From Bdellovibrionales bacterium (GTDB lineage Bacteria > Bdellovibrionota > Bdellovibrionia > Bdellovibrionales > Bdellovibrionaceae), in NCBI GenBank assembly GCA_016713585.1, contig JADJOV010000001.1, positions 186,001 through 250,000 on the forward strand: 64,000 nt of DNA. The letters run 5' to 3'. The notes below the pieces were generated by a model. It made no database searches. It was not told the origin of the DNA and saw only the letters and a list, made by a program, of their open reading frames with translations. Position 1 is the stretch's first letter, and each line of letters begins with the position of its first letter. Below, piece by piece: positions 28,559-36,367 of this stretch. The position numbers were made by a program, and so were the translations under genes.

Positions 28559-28729
28559 CTATTTCGATGGAGGCTGCAACAACGCCTGCCCCCACTTGGA
28601 CGCTTTTGAATCTTGGATGAGTTGAAGCTGCGCCTGTCGGACGAGCTTTAGGGCTTTGGGTAAGTGGCCACTTCCGACCACCAAGACCGCAACGATTGCA
28701 ATTGATTGAATGAGTTTATCGAGTCCCAT
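28559..28729 (-). CDS. 56-residue small secreted or membrane-anchored protein with a strong ribosome site
   Basis: The reverse strand has AAAGGAGGT five bases before an ATG at 28729. The 56-codon frame starts MGLDKLIQSIAIVAVLVVGS, a short hydrophobic segment, followed by a basic amphipathic helix (PKALKLVRQAQLQLIQDSKA) and SKWGQALLQPPSK. Upstream (28730-28901) are three GTCCTA(G/A)A boxes, two of them 21 bp apart (28778, 28799) and one inverted (28822-28829), then the 84-bp repeat. A partial second copy near 20163 keeps VLVVGSG with two codon changes that are both silent, which argues for a translated product. Function unknown. Confidence 0.6.
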   Translation of the reverse strand: MGLDKLIQSIAIVAVLVVGSGHLPKALKLVRQAQLQLIQDSKASKWGQALLQPPSK

Positions 28730-28901
28730 GGGACCTCCTTTGTTGGTTTGGTTTTGAGCAGGGGAAGATGGGATCTCGTCCTAAAATTGAGAATCTGAGT
28801 CCTAGATTTTTGAATTTCAGCTCTAGGACGGGGCTCTCAAACCTGATGTGGGCCAACAAAAGTTGCGTTCGGTAGGGTGTTACCATTCTGTTACCAAACT
28901 T

Positions 28902-28985
28902 CGGAAATGCTTCGAAATATCGTGAAATACTGATCCAATCGATTTTCTAAATGAGATTAAGCCGCTACCGCGATTTTGACTTAAG
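28902..28985 (-). repeat. 84-bp direct repeat, copy 2
   Basis: Matches 20182-20265 with two mismatches. It lies between the small gene at 28559-28729 (about 170 bases upstream of its start) and the 3' end of tRNA-Gln. No open frame or hairpin strong enough to name it was seen; it may be an upstream regulatory sequence or an untranslated RNA. Confidence 0.85.
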
Positions 28986-29013
28986 TTTTTTTGGTCTAAA
29001 TTTTTTAGGAGGA

Positions 29014-29029
29014 AAATTGGATGGGGTGG
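29014..29029 (-). repeat. 16-bp direct repeat at the tRNA-Gln 3' end (candidate attachment site, right)
   Basis: Identical to 11938-11953. It covers the last 12 bases of tRNA-Gln with its CCA plus four bases outside the gene. With the left copy it would bound a 17-kb segment on the 3' side of the tRNA. Confidence 0.55.
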
Positions 29030-29093
29030 GAGGACTCGAACCTCCGAATGTTAGAATCAAAATCTAATGCCTTGCCAACTTGGCGACACCCCA
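29018..29093 (-). tRNA. tRNA-Gln (anticodon TTG)
   Basis: The reverse strand gives acceptor TGGGGTG pairing with CACCCCA, D-arm GCCAAGTTGGCAAGGC, anticodon loop TTTTGAT with anticodon TTG, T-loop TTCGAGT between GGAGG and CCTCC, discriminator T and an encoded CCA. No terminator follows on this side; the likely original one is at 11911-11937. Confidence 0.96.
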
Positions 29094-29173
29094 ATGATTT
29101 GAAAACCAGACATCATTAATAGGAAAAACGGAGTGCGGAAGCAAGCAAAAAAGGAAAAAGTGAGAAAGGGAGC

Positions 29174-29508
29174 CTAGTTGCTAGCTCCCTCGCCACTGTC
29201 ATAGAGGGGACTGGGAGACTTCTCCCTTTGTAAGTCGATGAGGGTCTGGCCCATGGACCTGAGTTCTCTTTCATAGGCAGCGAAGACGAGGTCTTCGATC
29301 ATATTACGAGTTTCTTGATTGAGCGGGTGGGCAATGTCGCTAAACTGCCCATCTTTTCGCTTTTTGCTTGGCATAGCGACAAAAAGGCCTCCGATTCCCT
29401 TAATGATTTTAAGGTCGCGGACCACAAAGGCCCCCTCAATTGTGATGGAGACGTAGGCTTTAAGTCTTTCTTCATTTACCGGAAAATCTTAACTTCTGTG
29501 ATCTTCAT
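29174..29508 (-). CDS. spoVG: SpoVG-family regulator (frameshifted near its start)
   Basis: The main frame contains the nearly invariant SpoVG core VVRDLKIIKGIGGLFVAMPS and DIAHPLNQETRNMIEDLVF. The usual N-terminus, MKITEVKIF, lies in another frame starting at ATG 29508. Changing CC to CCC near 29480 gives MKITEVKIFPVNEERLKAYV and then SITIEGAF joined to the core, a protein of about 110 residues. SpoVG is a small dimeric nucleic-acid-binding regulator. The C-terminal tail (SPSPLYDSGEGASN) is specific to this copy. It lies downstream of the htrA-type gene on the same strand. Confidence 0.92.
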
Positions 29509-29634
29509 AAACTGAACCCCCCAAGGATGCCGTCATGATGTGTCAAGTATGCCTCACAGAATTCGCTTTGCTGTGTAGTGCATATAGTCATAATACTTCA
29601 AATTAAAATGAAGTTGGGGATTACTGACAGAATA

Positions 29635-29729
29635 TTCTCAAAATGCGTCACTCTTTTAGTGAATTCTAAAAAAGTTTGGCATTTTGAGAAAAAAACAGTG
29701 TTCTTTTTTGGGACGTCTGTTGGGACGTC
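29635..29729. promoter_or_regulatory. inverted and direct repeats between htrA-like gene and spoVG
   Basis: A perfect 12-bp inverted repeat TTCTCAAAATGC (29635-29646) / GCATTTTGAGAA (29679-29690) encloses 32 bases with an inner CACT/AGTG dyad. Next to it is a tandem 10-mer TTGGGACGTC at 29708 and 29720, 12 bp apart. This could end the htrA-like transcript or control spoVG. No clear promoter was found. Confidence 0.4.
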
Positions 29730-29737
29730 GATTTGGA

Positions 29738-31444
29738 CTATTTTGAGATTGTCACAATAAGAATTCGATTTCCTCGCGCGACTCTAAACGTATTTGTGTC
29801 TTTTTTGACTGCTTTAATCACATCGTTAGCGGTGGTGACCTCAACTTTATTCACCTCTAAAATCAAATCACCAACTCGCAGGCCACCCATTCCACCCAAA
29901 CTCTCTCGGTCCATACTTACAATAATGGGCTTGATGACCTCGCTTGAATAGCCGAAATCTTCACGGAGTTCATCGGTCAAATTTCCGACGGAAAAACCTA
30001 ATCCATGCGGGACCTTTAATCCTTTTTCACCGCCATTTTGTGGTTGCGCTGCCTTCTTTTTTGGATCCTGGCGCTCACCGATCACAATCTCAACCTGTCG
30101 AGATTTTCTATTTTGAGAGAGAACTTTAAGCTTAACCTTCTCGCCAATTTTTGCATCAGAAACTGTGTCAGACAAATCTGTCGAATTTTTAATTTTCCGA
30201 CCATTAAATTCTAAAATCGTATCATAGGGGCGAAGGCCCCCTTTCGCCGCAGGGCTGTCTCGTTCAATTTTTATCACAACCGCCCCTCGATTCTTATCCT
30301 CGAGACCCAAATCGGAGGAGCTTTCGTTTGAGTGATTGCCAAGGTAGACCCCTAAATATCCCTGACGTATAGAGCCCCTTGTTTCAAGGTCCGGAAGTAT
30401 TTTCTTAACTTCATCAATAGGAATAGCAAAGCCAATTCCCTGGGCTCTTGCATCGATAGCTGAGTTGACACCGATAACATAACCTTTTGTATCAACCAGC
30501 GGCCCGCCAGAGTTTCCGGGGTTAATGCTCGCATCGGTCTGAAACAATGGGACTTTATTGATCTCTTCGATGGCTCGACCTTTGGAGGAAATTATCCCTT
30601 TTGTCATTGTGTGTCCGTGACCGAAAGGGTTTCCAAACGCTGCAACCCACTCGCCAACCTGAACCTGGGATGAATTTCCCAGAGCTGCGGTTGGGAGCTT
30701 TCCGTCGGCGTTGATTTTAATTAATGCAATATCTGCTCGTCGATCGGAGCCAATGACCTTTGCTTCATAGAGTTTATCGGACTTCTCTGTCAACTGGACA
30801 TTCACAATATCCGCACCCTCAATAACATGGTTATTGGTAACAATCAGGCCATCCTCTCGAATAATAAAACCGGTCCCAAGTCCGATTTGATGTGGACGAT
30901 TCTTCATCTCAGGCGGTTCACCCTGAAATCCGTAAAACTTTTCCAATAAATCCATCATGGGATCTCTTGGGCGCATTCCTCTTGAAATTGCTGAGGTTGA
31001 AATGTTGACAACCGTTGGATTGATAACTTTGCCAAGCTCTACAAACAGGTTCGATGGCAAAGGATCATTTAATTTCATAATGGGAGGAGCTTTTACCGGA
31101 ATTTGAGCCTGTACCTCAAAAGATCCGAAAAAAAGTCCACCGAATAGAATAACGATAGATACCATTTGTAAGAAATTACTAATTTTTTCATTTTTCTCCA
31201 TTTGCACAAATTTCATTTGTAAATCCGAAAGGATATTTCCTAAGAGGCCGCTTTCGTCGTCACTTAAATTGCCTTTGGTTTTTTGCTGAAGAACAACTAA
31301 CAAGTCAATATTGAATCGAGCCATCTCTCGATCTTTTTCAATTTTTCCAGTTTGGGGATTAGGACTTAACCCCAAGGAGACGGCAGCGCTGGATCCAATC
31401 GACATGACGAGCACGGAAATGGACGCTTCTAAAGATGAACTCAT
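29738..31444 (-). CDS. HtrA/DegP-type serine protease with an N-terminal DUF1844 domain
   Basis: 568 residues. Residues 1-85 match DUF1844 (LVMSIGSSAAVSLGLSPNPQ, then IDLLVVLQQKTKGNLSDDES). A hydrophobic stretch (FLQMVSIVILFGGLFFGSF) follows at about 90-112, then a trypsin-like protease domain with His in VTNNHVIEGA, Asp in RADIALIKI and Ser in NPGNSGGPLV. Two PDZ domains complete it (about 370-460 and 475-568). HtrA proteases degrade misfolded envelope proteins. The hydrophobic stretch with the preceding MEKNEKIS would be a normal HtrA signal peptide, so the two parts may be separate genes merged by loss of a stop; no ribosome site is seen before that methionine. Confidence 0.9.
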   Translation of the reverse strand: MSSSLEASISVLVMSIGSSAAVSLGLSPNPQTGKIEKDREMARFNIDLLVVLQQKTKGNLSDDESGLLGNILSDLQMKFVQMEKNEKISNFLQMVSIVILFGGLFFGSFEVQAQIPVKAPPIMKLNDPLPSNLFVELGKVINPTVVNISTSAISRGMRPRDPMMDLLEKFYGFQGEPPEMKNRPHQIGLGTGFIIREDGLIVTNNHVIEGADIVNVQLTEKSDKLYEAKVIGSDRRADIALIKINADGKLPTAALGNSSQVQVGEWVAAFGNPFGHGHTMTKGIISSKGRAIEEINKVPLFQTDASINPGNSGGPLVDTKGYVIGVNSAIDARAQGIGFAIPIDEVKKILPDLETRGSIRQGYLGVYLGNHSNESSSDLGLEDKNRGAVVIKIERDSPAAKGGLRPYDTILEFNGRKIKNSTDLSDTVSDAKIGEKVKLKVLSQNRKSRQVEIVIGERQDPKKKAAQPQNGGEKGLKVPHGLGFSVGNLTDELREDFGYSSEVIKPIIVSMDRESLGGMGGLRVGDLILEVNKVEVTTANDVIKAVKKDTNTFRVARGNRILIVTISK

Positions 31445-31461
31445 AGGACCTCCTCAAACAA

Positions 31462-32418
31462 TTAAATAGGATAATATCCCACCAACTTCTCAAGCCGATG
31501 TTTCATTGGGGGATGAGTTTTTTCATAGAAAAATGATCTTTTTTGTGATTCTGGATTAACTATAAAGTGATGGCTAGAGCAGGGCGGGATGGCCATCGGG
31601 CAGGTCTCTGCTAAGCCCTGGAGTCGCCAAAAAACTTCGGCCAAAATCTTACGGTCTTCCAAAATTTCACAGGCGAGGGCGTCAATTTTAAGGTAGCTTT
31701 TTGAGGTTCGCACCATTTTGATTAAAACCCAAATCAAGGGGGAAAGAAGAAACAAAAAAGGCCTTTGTTTTTTGTCGAAGAAAAAATTAACTGGCCAGAA
31801 TCTATCAATCGAAGCAGCCATGCCAGAGAGGGCATTGACCAAAATCGTAGTGACGCCGTAAAGAAAAGTTTCAGATTGATTAATTTGAATCAACAAATAA
31901 CCTAAAACGGCATGACGTTCTTGTTGATTCAATTTATTTAGAAGCGCCGTGCTGAGTCCAATAGCGCTCGGCTTCCATGGAATTCCGATTGTAAACCCAT
32001 TTGCCGAATTATGTTCGAAGACGTAAACAGTAGGAACATTCATCCCTATTGTCTCGGATAAATTAACTAACGAGTCCTGAAGACCCCAAGGATCTTGCCC
32101 GCGAACTTGCTCTGCACTGAAGAATTGAATAAGATTTGACTTTCCAAAAATAAAAACGAGCAAATTCAAAAATACCGAAGCGATGAGGCCGAGAAAAAGG
32201 CCCTCTCTTTCGCCAAGAGTATAGCCACTCCACAGCAGGACCAAAGACGAGGATAGTATAAAAAGCCAAACCGAGACCCATAGGCCAGGTTTCTGAAGGC
32301 CGATCCAGCGAACATTAAGTCGGGAGGAATGTGTTGAGAATAATTTTTTTGTTCGAGCCAGACCCATATTCAGGTACATTTCCCATGAATGGAGGCAAGC
32401 TGCAAGAATTAATGGCAT
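31462..32418 (-). CDS. HtpX-like (M48) membrane protein lacking the zinc-binding motif
   Basis: 318 residues; internal ATGs at 32379 and 32367 are alternative starts. Two N-terminal membrane helices are followed by an M48-like domain (VPTVYVFEHNSANGFTIG, SAIGLSTALLNKLNQQERHA) that aligns with HtpX up to the active site. There HtpX has AVLAHELAH-type HExxH, but this protein reads AVLGYLLIQ: both histidines and the glutamate are replaced. The downstream EADxxA element is KIDALA. It is therefore probably a non-catalytic relative. It lies 17 bases upstream of the HtrA-type gene, so both may serve envelope quality control. Confidence 0.75.
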   Translation of the reverse strand: MPLILAACLHSWEMYLNMGLARTKKLFSTHSSRLNVRWIGLQKPGLWVSVWLFILSSSLVLLWSGYTLGEREGLFLGLIASVFLNLLVFIFGKSNLIQFFSAEQVRGQDPWGLQDSLVNLSETIGMNVPTVYVFEHNSANGFTIGIPWKPSAIGLSTALLNKLNQQERHAVLGYLLIQINQSETFLYGVTTILVNALSGMAASIDRFWPVNFFFDKKQRPFLFLLSPLIWVLIKMVRTSKSYLKIDALACEILEDRKILAEVFWRLQGLAETCPMAIPPCSSHHFIVNPESQKRSFFYEKTHPPMKHRLEKLVGYYPI

Positions 32419-32553
32419 TCAAACTTGAGCTTCTAAATGAAATATGAAGCTTGGCAGCAAAAGGAGTTTCTTGCCTGAGGGCTGCAGCCGAGATCAAATA
32501 CTCATTGGCAATTTGAATTTGTTTGAATTTGACTGTGAAAAAGGAAGATATAG

Positions 32554-33546
32554 ATGGCTGAACAAGATATAATGGCTTTGAACGCGTCAATTAAAATGGA
32601 AAGTCAATTTATTGATCGAATGTTGGCTGAAATCCGCCAAGTCGTCGTGGGCCAACAAGAGATGGTTGAGGGAATCCTCATCGGTCTGCTGACCGGGGGT
32701 CACATTCTTGTGGAGGGCGTCCCTGGTTTGGCAAAAACGCTCACAATTGCTAGCGTTGCTCAATCAATTTCCCTCGGGTTTCAACGGGTACAATTTACAC
32801 CAGACCTTTTGCCAACGGATTTGATAGGAACCATGGTTTTTAATCCCAAGAGTGGTGAATTTGCTCCAAAAAAGGGCCCGATTTTTACCAATATTGTTTT
32901 GGCAGACGAAATCAATCGAGCTCCGGCAAAGGTTCAGAGTGCCCTACTTGAGGCCATGGCTGAACGACAAGTCACAATCGGTGAGCAAACATACAAGCTC
33001 GATCCTCCATTTTTGGTTTTGGCAACCCAAAATCCCCTCGAGCAAGAGGGGACTTATCCACTACCTGAAGCGCAAATGGATCGTTTTATGTTCAAAATTA
33101 ATGTGACCTATCCATCGAAAAGCGAAGAGATGGAGATTTTGAATCGAATGGGGCAAAATAGGAAACCGCAAATCTAGTCAGTCATCACTCAAGCTGACCT
33201 TTTGCGAGCCAGTGAGCGAGTTGATCAAATCTATGTTGAGAATAAGCTCAAAAACTATATTGTTGAAATTGTTATGGCATCTCGCGACCCGAAATCCTAT
33301 GGGTTGGCTCGGCTAGTTGACTTGATTCAAGTTGGGGCTTCCCCACGTGCGACGATTAGTCTACTTCGAGCGTCGAAAGGTCACGCCTTTTTGAGGGGTC
33401 GTGGTTATGTCGCCTTAGAAGATGTGAAGGCGATTGCCTACCATGTTCTTCGCCACCGGTTACTTTTGAGTTATGAGGCTGAGGCCGAGAGTGTAAAATC
33501 TGATGAAATTATCAAAGATATTCTTGGCCAAGTTGAGGTGGCATAG
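32554..33546 (+). CDS. MoxR-family AAA+ ATPase (interrupted by an in-frame TAG)
   Basis: About 330 codons. Walker A VEGVPGLAKTLTI, Walker B IVLADEINRAPAKVQSALLE, sensor 1 LATQNPLEQEGTYPLPEAQM and a lid domain (SPRATISLLRASKGHAFLRG) are complete. A TAG at 33175-33177 interrupts the frame (QI-stop-SVITQADLL) between core and lid, in the same frame on both sides. It is a point change or error, since conserved sequence resumes immediately. MoxR ATPases act with VWA-domain proteins as chaperones, here the Bat proteins that follow in the same operon. Confidence 0.9.
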
Positions 33547-33548
33547 CT

Positions 33549-34422
33549 GTGATCTTGCCACCAGAGGTTCTTAAAAAAGTTAAGCTCCTCGAAATTCATA
33601 CCCGAAAGTTGGTCAACAATCTTTTTGCGGGTGAGTATCACACGGCCTTTAAAGGCCAAGGAATGACATTTGCTGATTTTCGGGAGTATGTGCCTGGAGA
33701 TGATATCCGAACAATTTCATGGCCATTAACCGCGCGAACCGGGAAAACATTTATTAAAAAATTCGAAGAAGAAAGGGAGCTCACCTTGATTCTGGCCGTC
33801 GATATCAGCGGCTCGACCGATTTTGGAAGCGGCGTCCTTTTTTAAGGGTGAGGTTATGACCCATGTGGCGGCCTTGCTCGCCTTGAGTGCAGTTAAAAAT
33901 AATGATCAAGTTGGTTTGTTGCTCTTCTCGGACCAAATTGAACACTTTGTACCTCCCAAAAAGGGTCGAGGTCATGTCCATAGGTTGTTGCGAGATTTAT
34001 ATTATTTGAAACCTCGAAGTTCGAGAACAAAAATTGATGTTGTCACCCAATATTTACGAGGGGTGCTGAAGAAGAAAGCAAGTATTTTTATCTTGAGCGA
34101 TTTTATGGACGAGGGTTATGAACGCAGCCTAAAGTTTCTTGGTCGAAAGCATGATGTTGTGGCTTGTGTCGTGAAAGATCCAATGGAAACGGAGCTTTTC
34201 AATCTCGGCCTTGTGGCATGCTCAGATCCAGAATCTGGCGAAGTCCTCAGTTTTGATACGAGTTCACCCGAGTTTCGAAAGGAATTCCAAATCGAATCCA
34301 AAAAGCAAAATGAACGACGGGATCGAATTCTGAAGATGGCCCAGGTGGACCGGGTTGATATTTCAAATTCGGAAAACTATGCGAATCCCCTGATTGCATA
34401 TTTCAGACAAAGGCGAAAATGA
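33549..34422 (+). CDS. DUF58-domain protein (frameshifted in this sequence)
   Basis: The N-terminal frame carries the DUF58 hallmark FREYVPGDDIRTISWPLTAR and KKFEEERELTLILAVDISGS. The second frame resumes with MTHVAALLALSAVKNNDQVGL and ILSDFMDEG. The shift lies near 33826-33836 (GGAAGCGGCGTCC); the joined protein has about 290 residues. DUF58 is a degenerate VWA-like domain found beside MoxR. It starts two bases after moxR and overlaps the next gene by four. Confidence 0.88.
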
Positions 34423-35357
34423 GCGCGTTTGATTGTGAGGTCGATATTCCTAAGAGTTCCTCGGAACAAAAAGACGTCCCCTTGACGGTTGGGAAAGAGT
34501 TCTTTTTGATTTGTCAGGGAGACTGGCCAAGGGATTTAAAAATCGAAAGTCTTCGTCTCGAGCTTCCAGAGGCTCAAAAATATGCTCTTAAATTATTGAA
34601 CTTTAACCTGCGGGACCTACGAACAGCTGATCTTAAGGTTGTCAGTTATCGGACTGGATTGCAAAAAATCGAGAAGTTGACCCTGACTGATGGGGTTCAG
34701 CCCCTGGAGCTATCCAGTGTTGAGTTTCAAGTTCAAAGCGTCCTAGATCCTGGAAAACAGAAGAATGAACCATTTGGCCCCATCGGACCCTTGAGTTTGT
34801 CCTGGCCGCCTATCTATTGGATTTTGATAATTGGTATTTCGACAATGGTGTTATCTCTTGCTGGATTCAAAATCTATCGAAAGTTGAAACGAAAGAGATG
34901 GCTTTTGGAAATTAGAAAATATGACAATGTTCATTCGCCCTTATCGCAAGTGCATTCGGAATTACGAAGACTTCAGAGAAAATTTTCTTTTTTCGGCGCT
35001 ACAAGTAATGAGGTTTTCCCGGTGGCTTCTGAGGAAATGACAGAGACTCTTAAAATCATTACTCAACAGATTGGTATTTTTCTAATTCGAGAACTTCAGA
35101 TCAATGCGCTGGCAGAATCCCCAAAGGGAATCCTTACAGAATTTCGAAGGCATCATCCTCAGATCTACAAAGAGCAGCACGAGGCCTTGCGAAAGTGGCA
35201 AAATGAAATGAAAAAACTAAATGCTGTTCAAGGAACAATTAGAGCTCAAGATCTTCGTCAAATTGTGAGAGAATCGAGAGAGCTTGCCGAGAGTATTCAC
35301 GAATCGATGCTCAAGACTTCACCATCATTACAAACCGAAGCTGGGAGAATCTTCTGA
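34419..35357 (+). CDS. Bat-cluster membrane protein (DUF4381-like)
   Basis: 312 residues. An N-terminal beta-rich part (SLRLELPEAQKYALKLL) precedes a single membrane helix (YWILIIGISTMVLSLAGFKI at about 133-153) and a helical cytosolic domain (RREL-type segments, EFRRHHPQIYKEQHEALRKW). This layout matches the DUF4381/BatD-related small proteins found between DUF58 and BatA genes. Start ATG overlaps the DUF58 stop and it ends on the batA start. Confidence 0.7.
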   Translation: MSAFDCEVDIPKSSSEQKDVPLTVGKEFFLICQGDWPRDLKIESLRLELPEAQKYALKLLNFNLRDLRTADLKVVSYRTGLQKIEKLTLTDGVQPLELSSVEFQVQSVLDPGKQKNEPFGPIGPLSLSWPPIYWILIIGISTMVLSLAGFKIYRKLKRKRWLLEIRKYDNVHSPLSQVHSELRRLQRKFSFFGATSNEVFPVASEEMTETLKIITQQIGIFLIRELQINALAESPKGILTEFRRHHPQIYKEQHEALRKWQNEMKKLNAVQGTIRAQDLRQIVRESRELAESIHESMLKTSPSLQTEAGRIF

Positions 35358-36367
35358 TGGAATGGAAGAATCCCGAGGCTTTTTTGCTACTAATTCCACT
35401 CTTTCTTGGGTTGGCGTGGGCCTATTGGAAAAAGGAAGAAAAGTCCTCAACCTTGCAGGTGAGCAGTCTGAAAATCCTACGAACAATTCGACCGCGATTG
35501 AAGGCGAGGTTAGTTTTTCTACCACAAGTTTTAAAGGCAGTAGGTTTGATCTTTGTGATTGTGGCCCTGGCAAGACCCCAATGGCCAAATACAAAAATCA
35601 AAAAAAATATCGAAGGAATCGATATAGTTCTAGCGTTGGATGTTTCTGATTCCATGCTGATTGAAGATATGAAACCCCTGAATCGTCTAGAGTCTGCAAA
35701 AGAGACAATTAAACAATTTGTTGAAAAGCGAACTTCGGATCGAATCGGCTTAGTCGTTTTTGCGGGCGAAAGCTTTACGATGGTTCCACCCACCTTGGAT
35801 TATCAACTTTTGTTGGATCGGGTGAAAGATATCACGACGGCCCGAAGTGCTCATATAAAAGACGGAACGGCGCTGGGTGTGGCTTTGGCCAATGCGGCCG
35901 GGAGATTGAAAGATTCACAGGCTAAAAGTCGGGTCATTATCTTTATGACTGATGGAGAAAATAATTCTGGAATGATCGATCCAGAGACTGGCCTTGAAAT
36001 AGCGCTCGGATATGGTCTTAAGATATATTCAATTGGGATTGGCCGAGATGGGCCAACTCGCATTCCCGTATTCCAGAAAGATTTTTTTGGAAACAAGGTA
36101 AAAACCTACCAACCCTTCGAGTCCACGGTGAATGAGGATCTTTTGGGCACGATGGCTAAGCGGTCCGGAGGAAAGTATTTCAGAGCTAGTCGCGAAGATT
36201 CATTGGCAGGGGTTTTTGAAGAAATTGACCGGTTAGAAAAGACAAAGGTGGACGTCAATAAATATACTCGATGGAGTGAACTTTTTCAGAATTACCTTAA
36301 GTGGGGTCTCTTTTTCTATTTATTGGGTGCAGTTCTTGGGGCGACCTGGCTTCGGAGGAATCCGTAA
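35357..36367 (+). CDS. batA: BatA: VWA-domain membrane protein
   Basis: 336 residues. Two N-terminal helices, the ALARPQW motif that precedes these VWA domains, and a complete MIDAS site: DVSDSM (DxSxS), threonine in DGTALGVAL and aspartate in MTDGENNSG. A C-terminal helix (WGLFFYLLGAVLGATWL) anchors it. BatA and BatB lie in the periplasm attached to the inner membrane and were linked to aerotolerance in Bacteroides and stress survival elsewhere. It starts on the last base of the previous gene. Confidence 0.9.
   Translation: MEWKNPEAFLLLIPLFLGLAWAYWKKEEKSSTLQVSSLKILRTIRPRLKARLVFLPQVLKAVGLIFVIVALARPQWPNTKIKKNIEGIDIVLALDVSDSMLIEDMKPLNRLESAKETIKQFVEKRTSDRIGLVVFAGESFTMVPPTLDYQLLLDRVKDITTARSAHIKDGTALGVALANAAGRLKDSQAKSRVIIFMTDGENNSGMIDPETGLEIALGYGLKIYSIGIGRDGPTRIPVFQKDFFGNKVKTYQPFESTVNEDLLGTMAKRSGGKYFRASREDSLAGVFEEIDRLEKTKVDVNKYTRWSELFQNYLKWGLFFYLLGAVLGATWLRRNP

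Noticed and set aside
11938..29093. An intact integrative or phage element
   Set aside because: No integrase, excisionase, replication or structural phage gene is visible, so only an island without mobility genes can be proposed.
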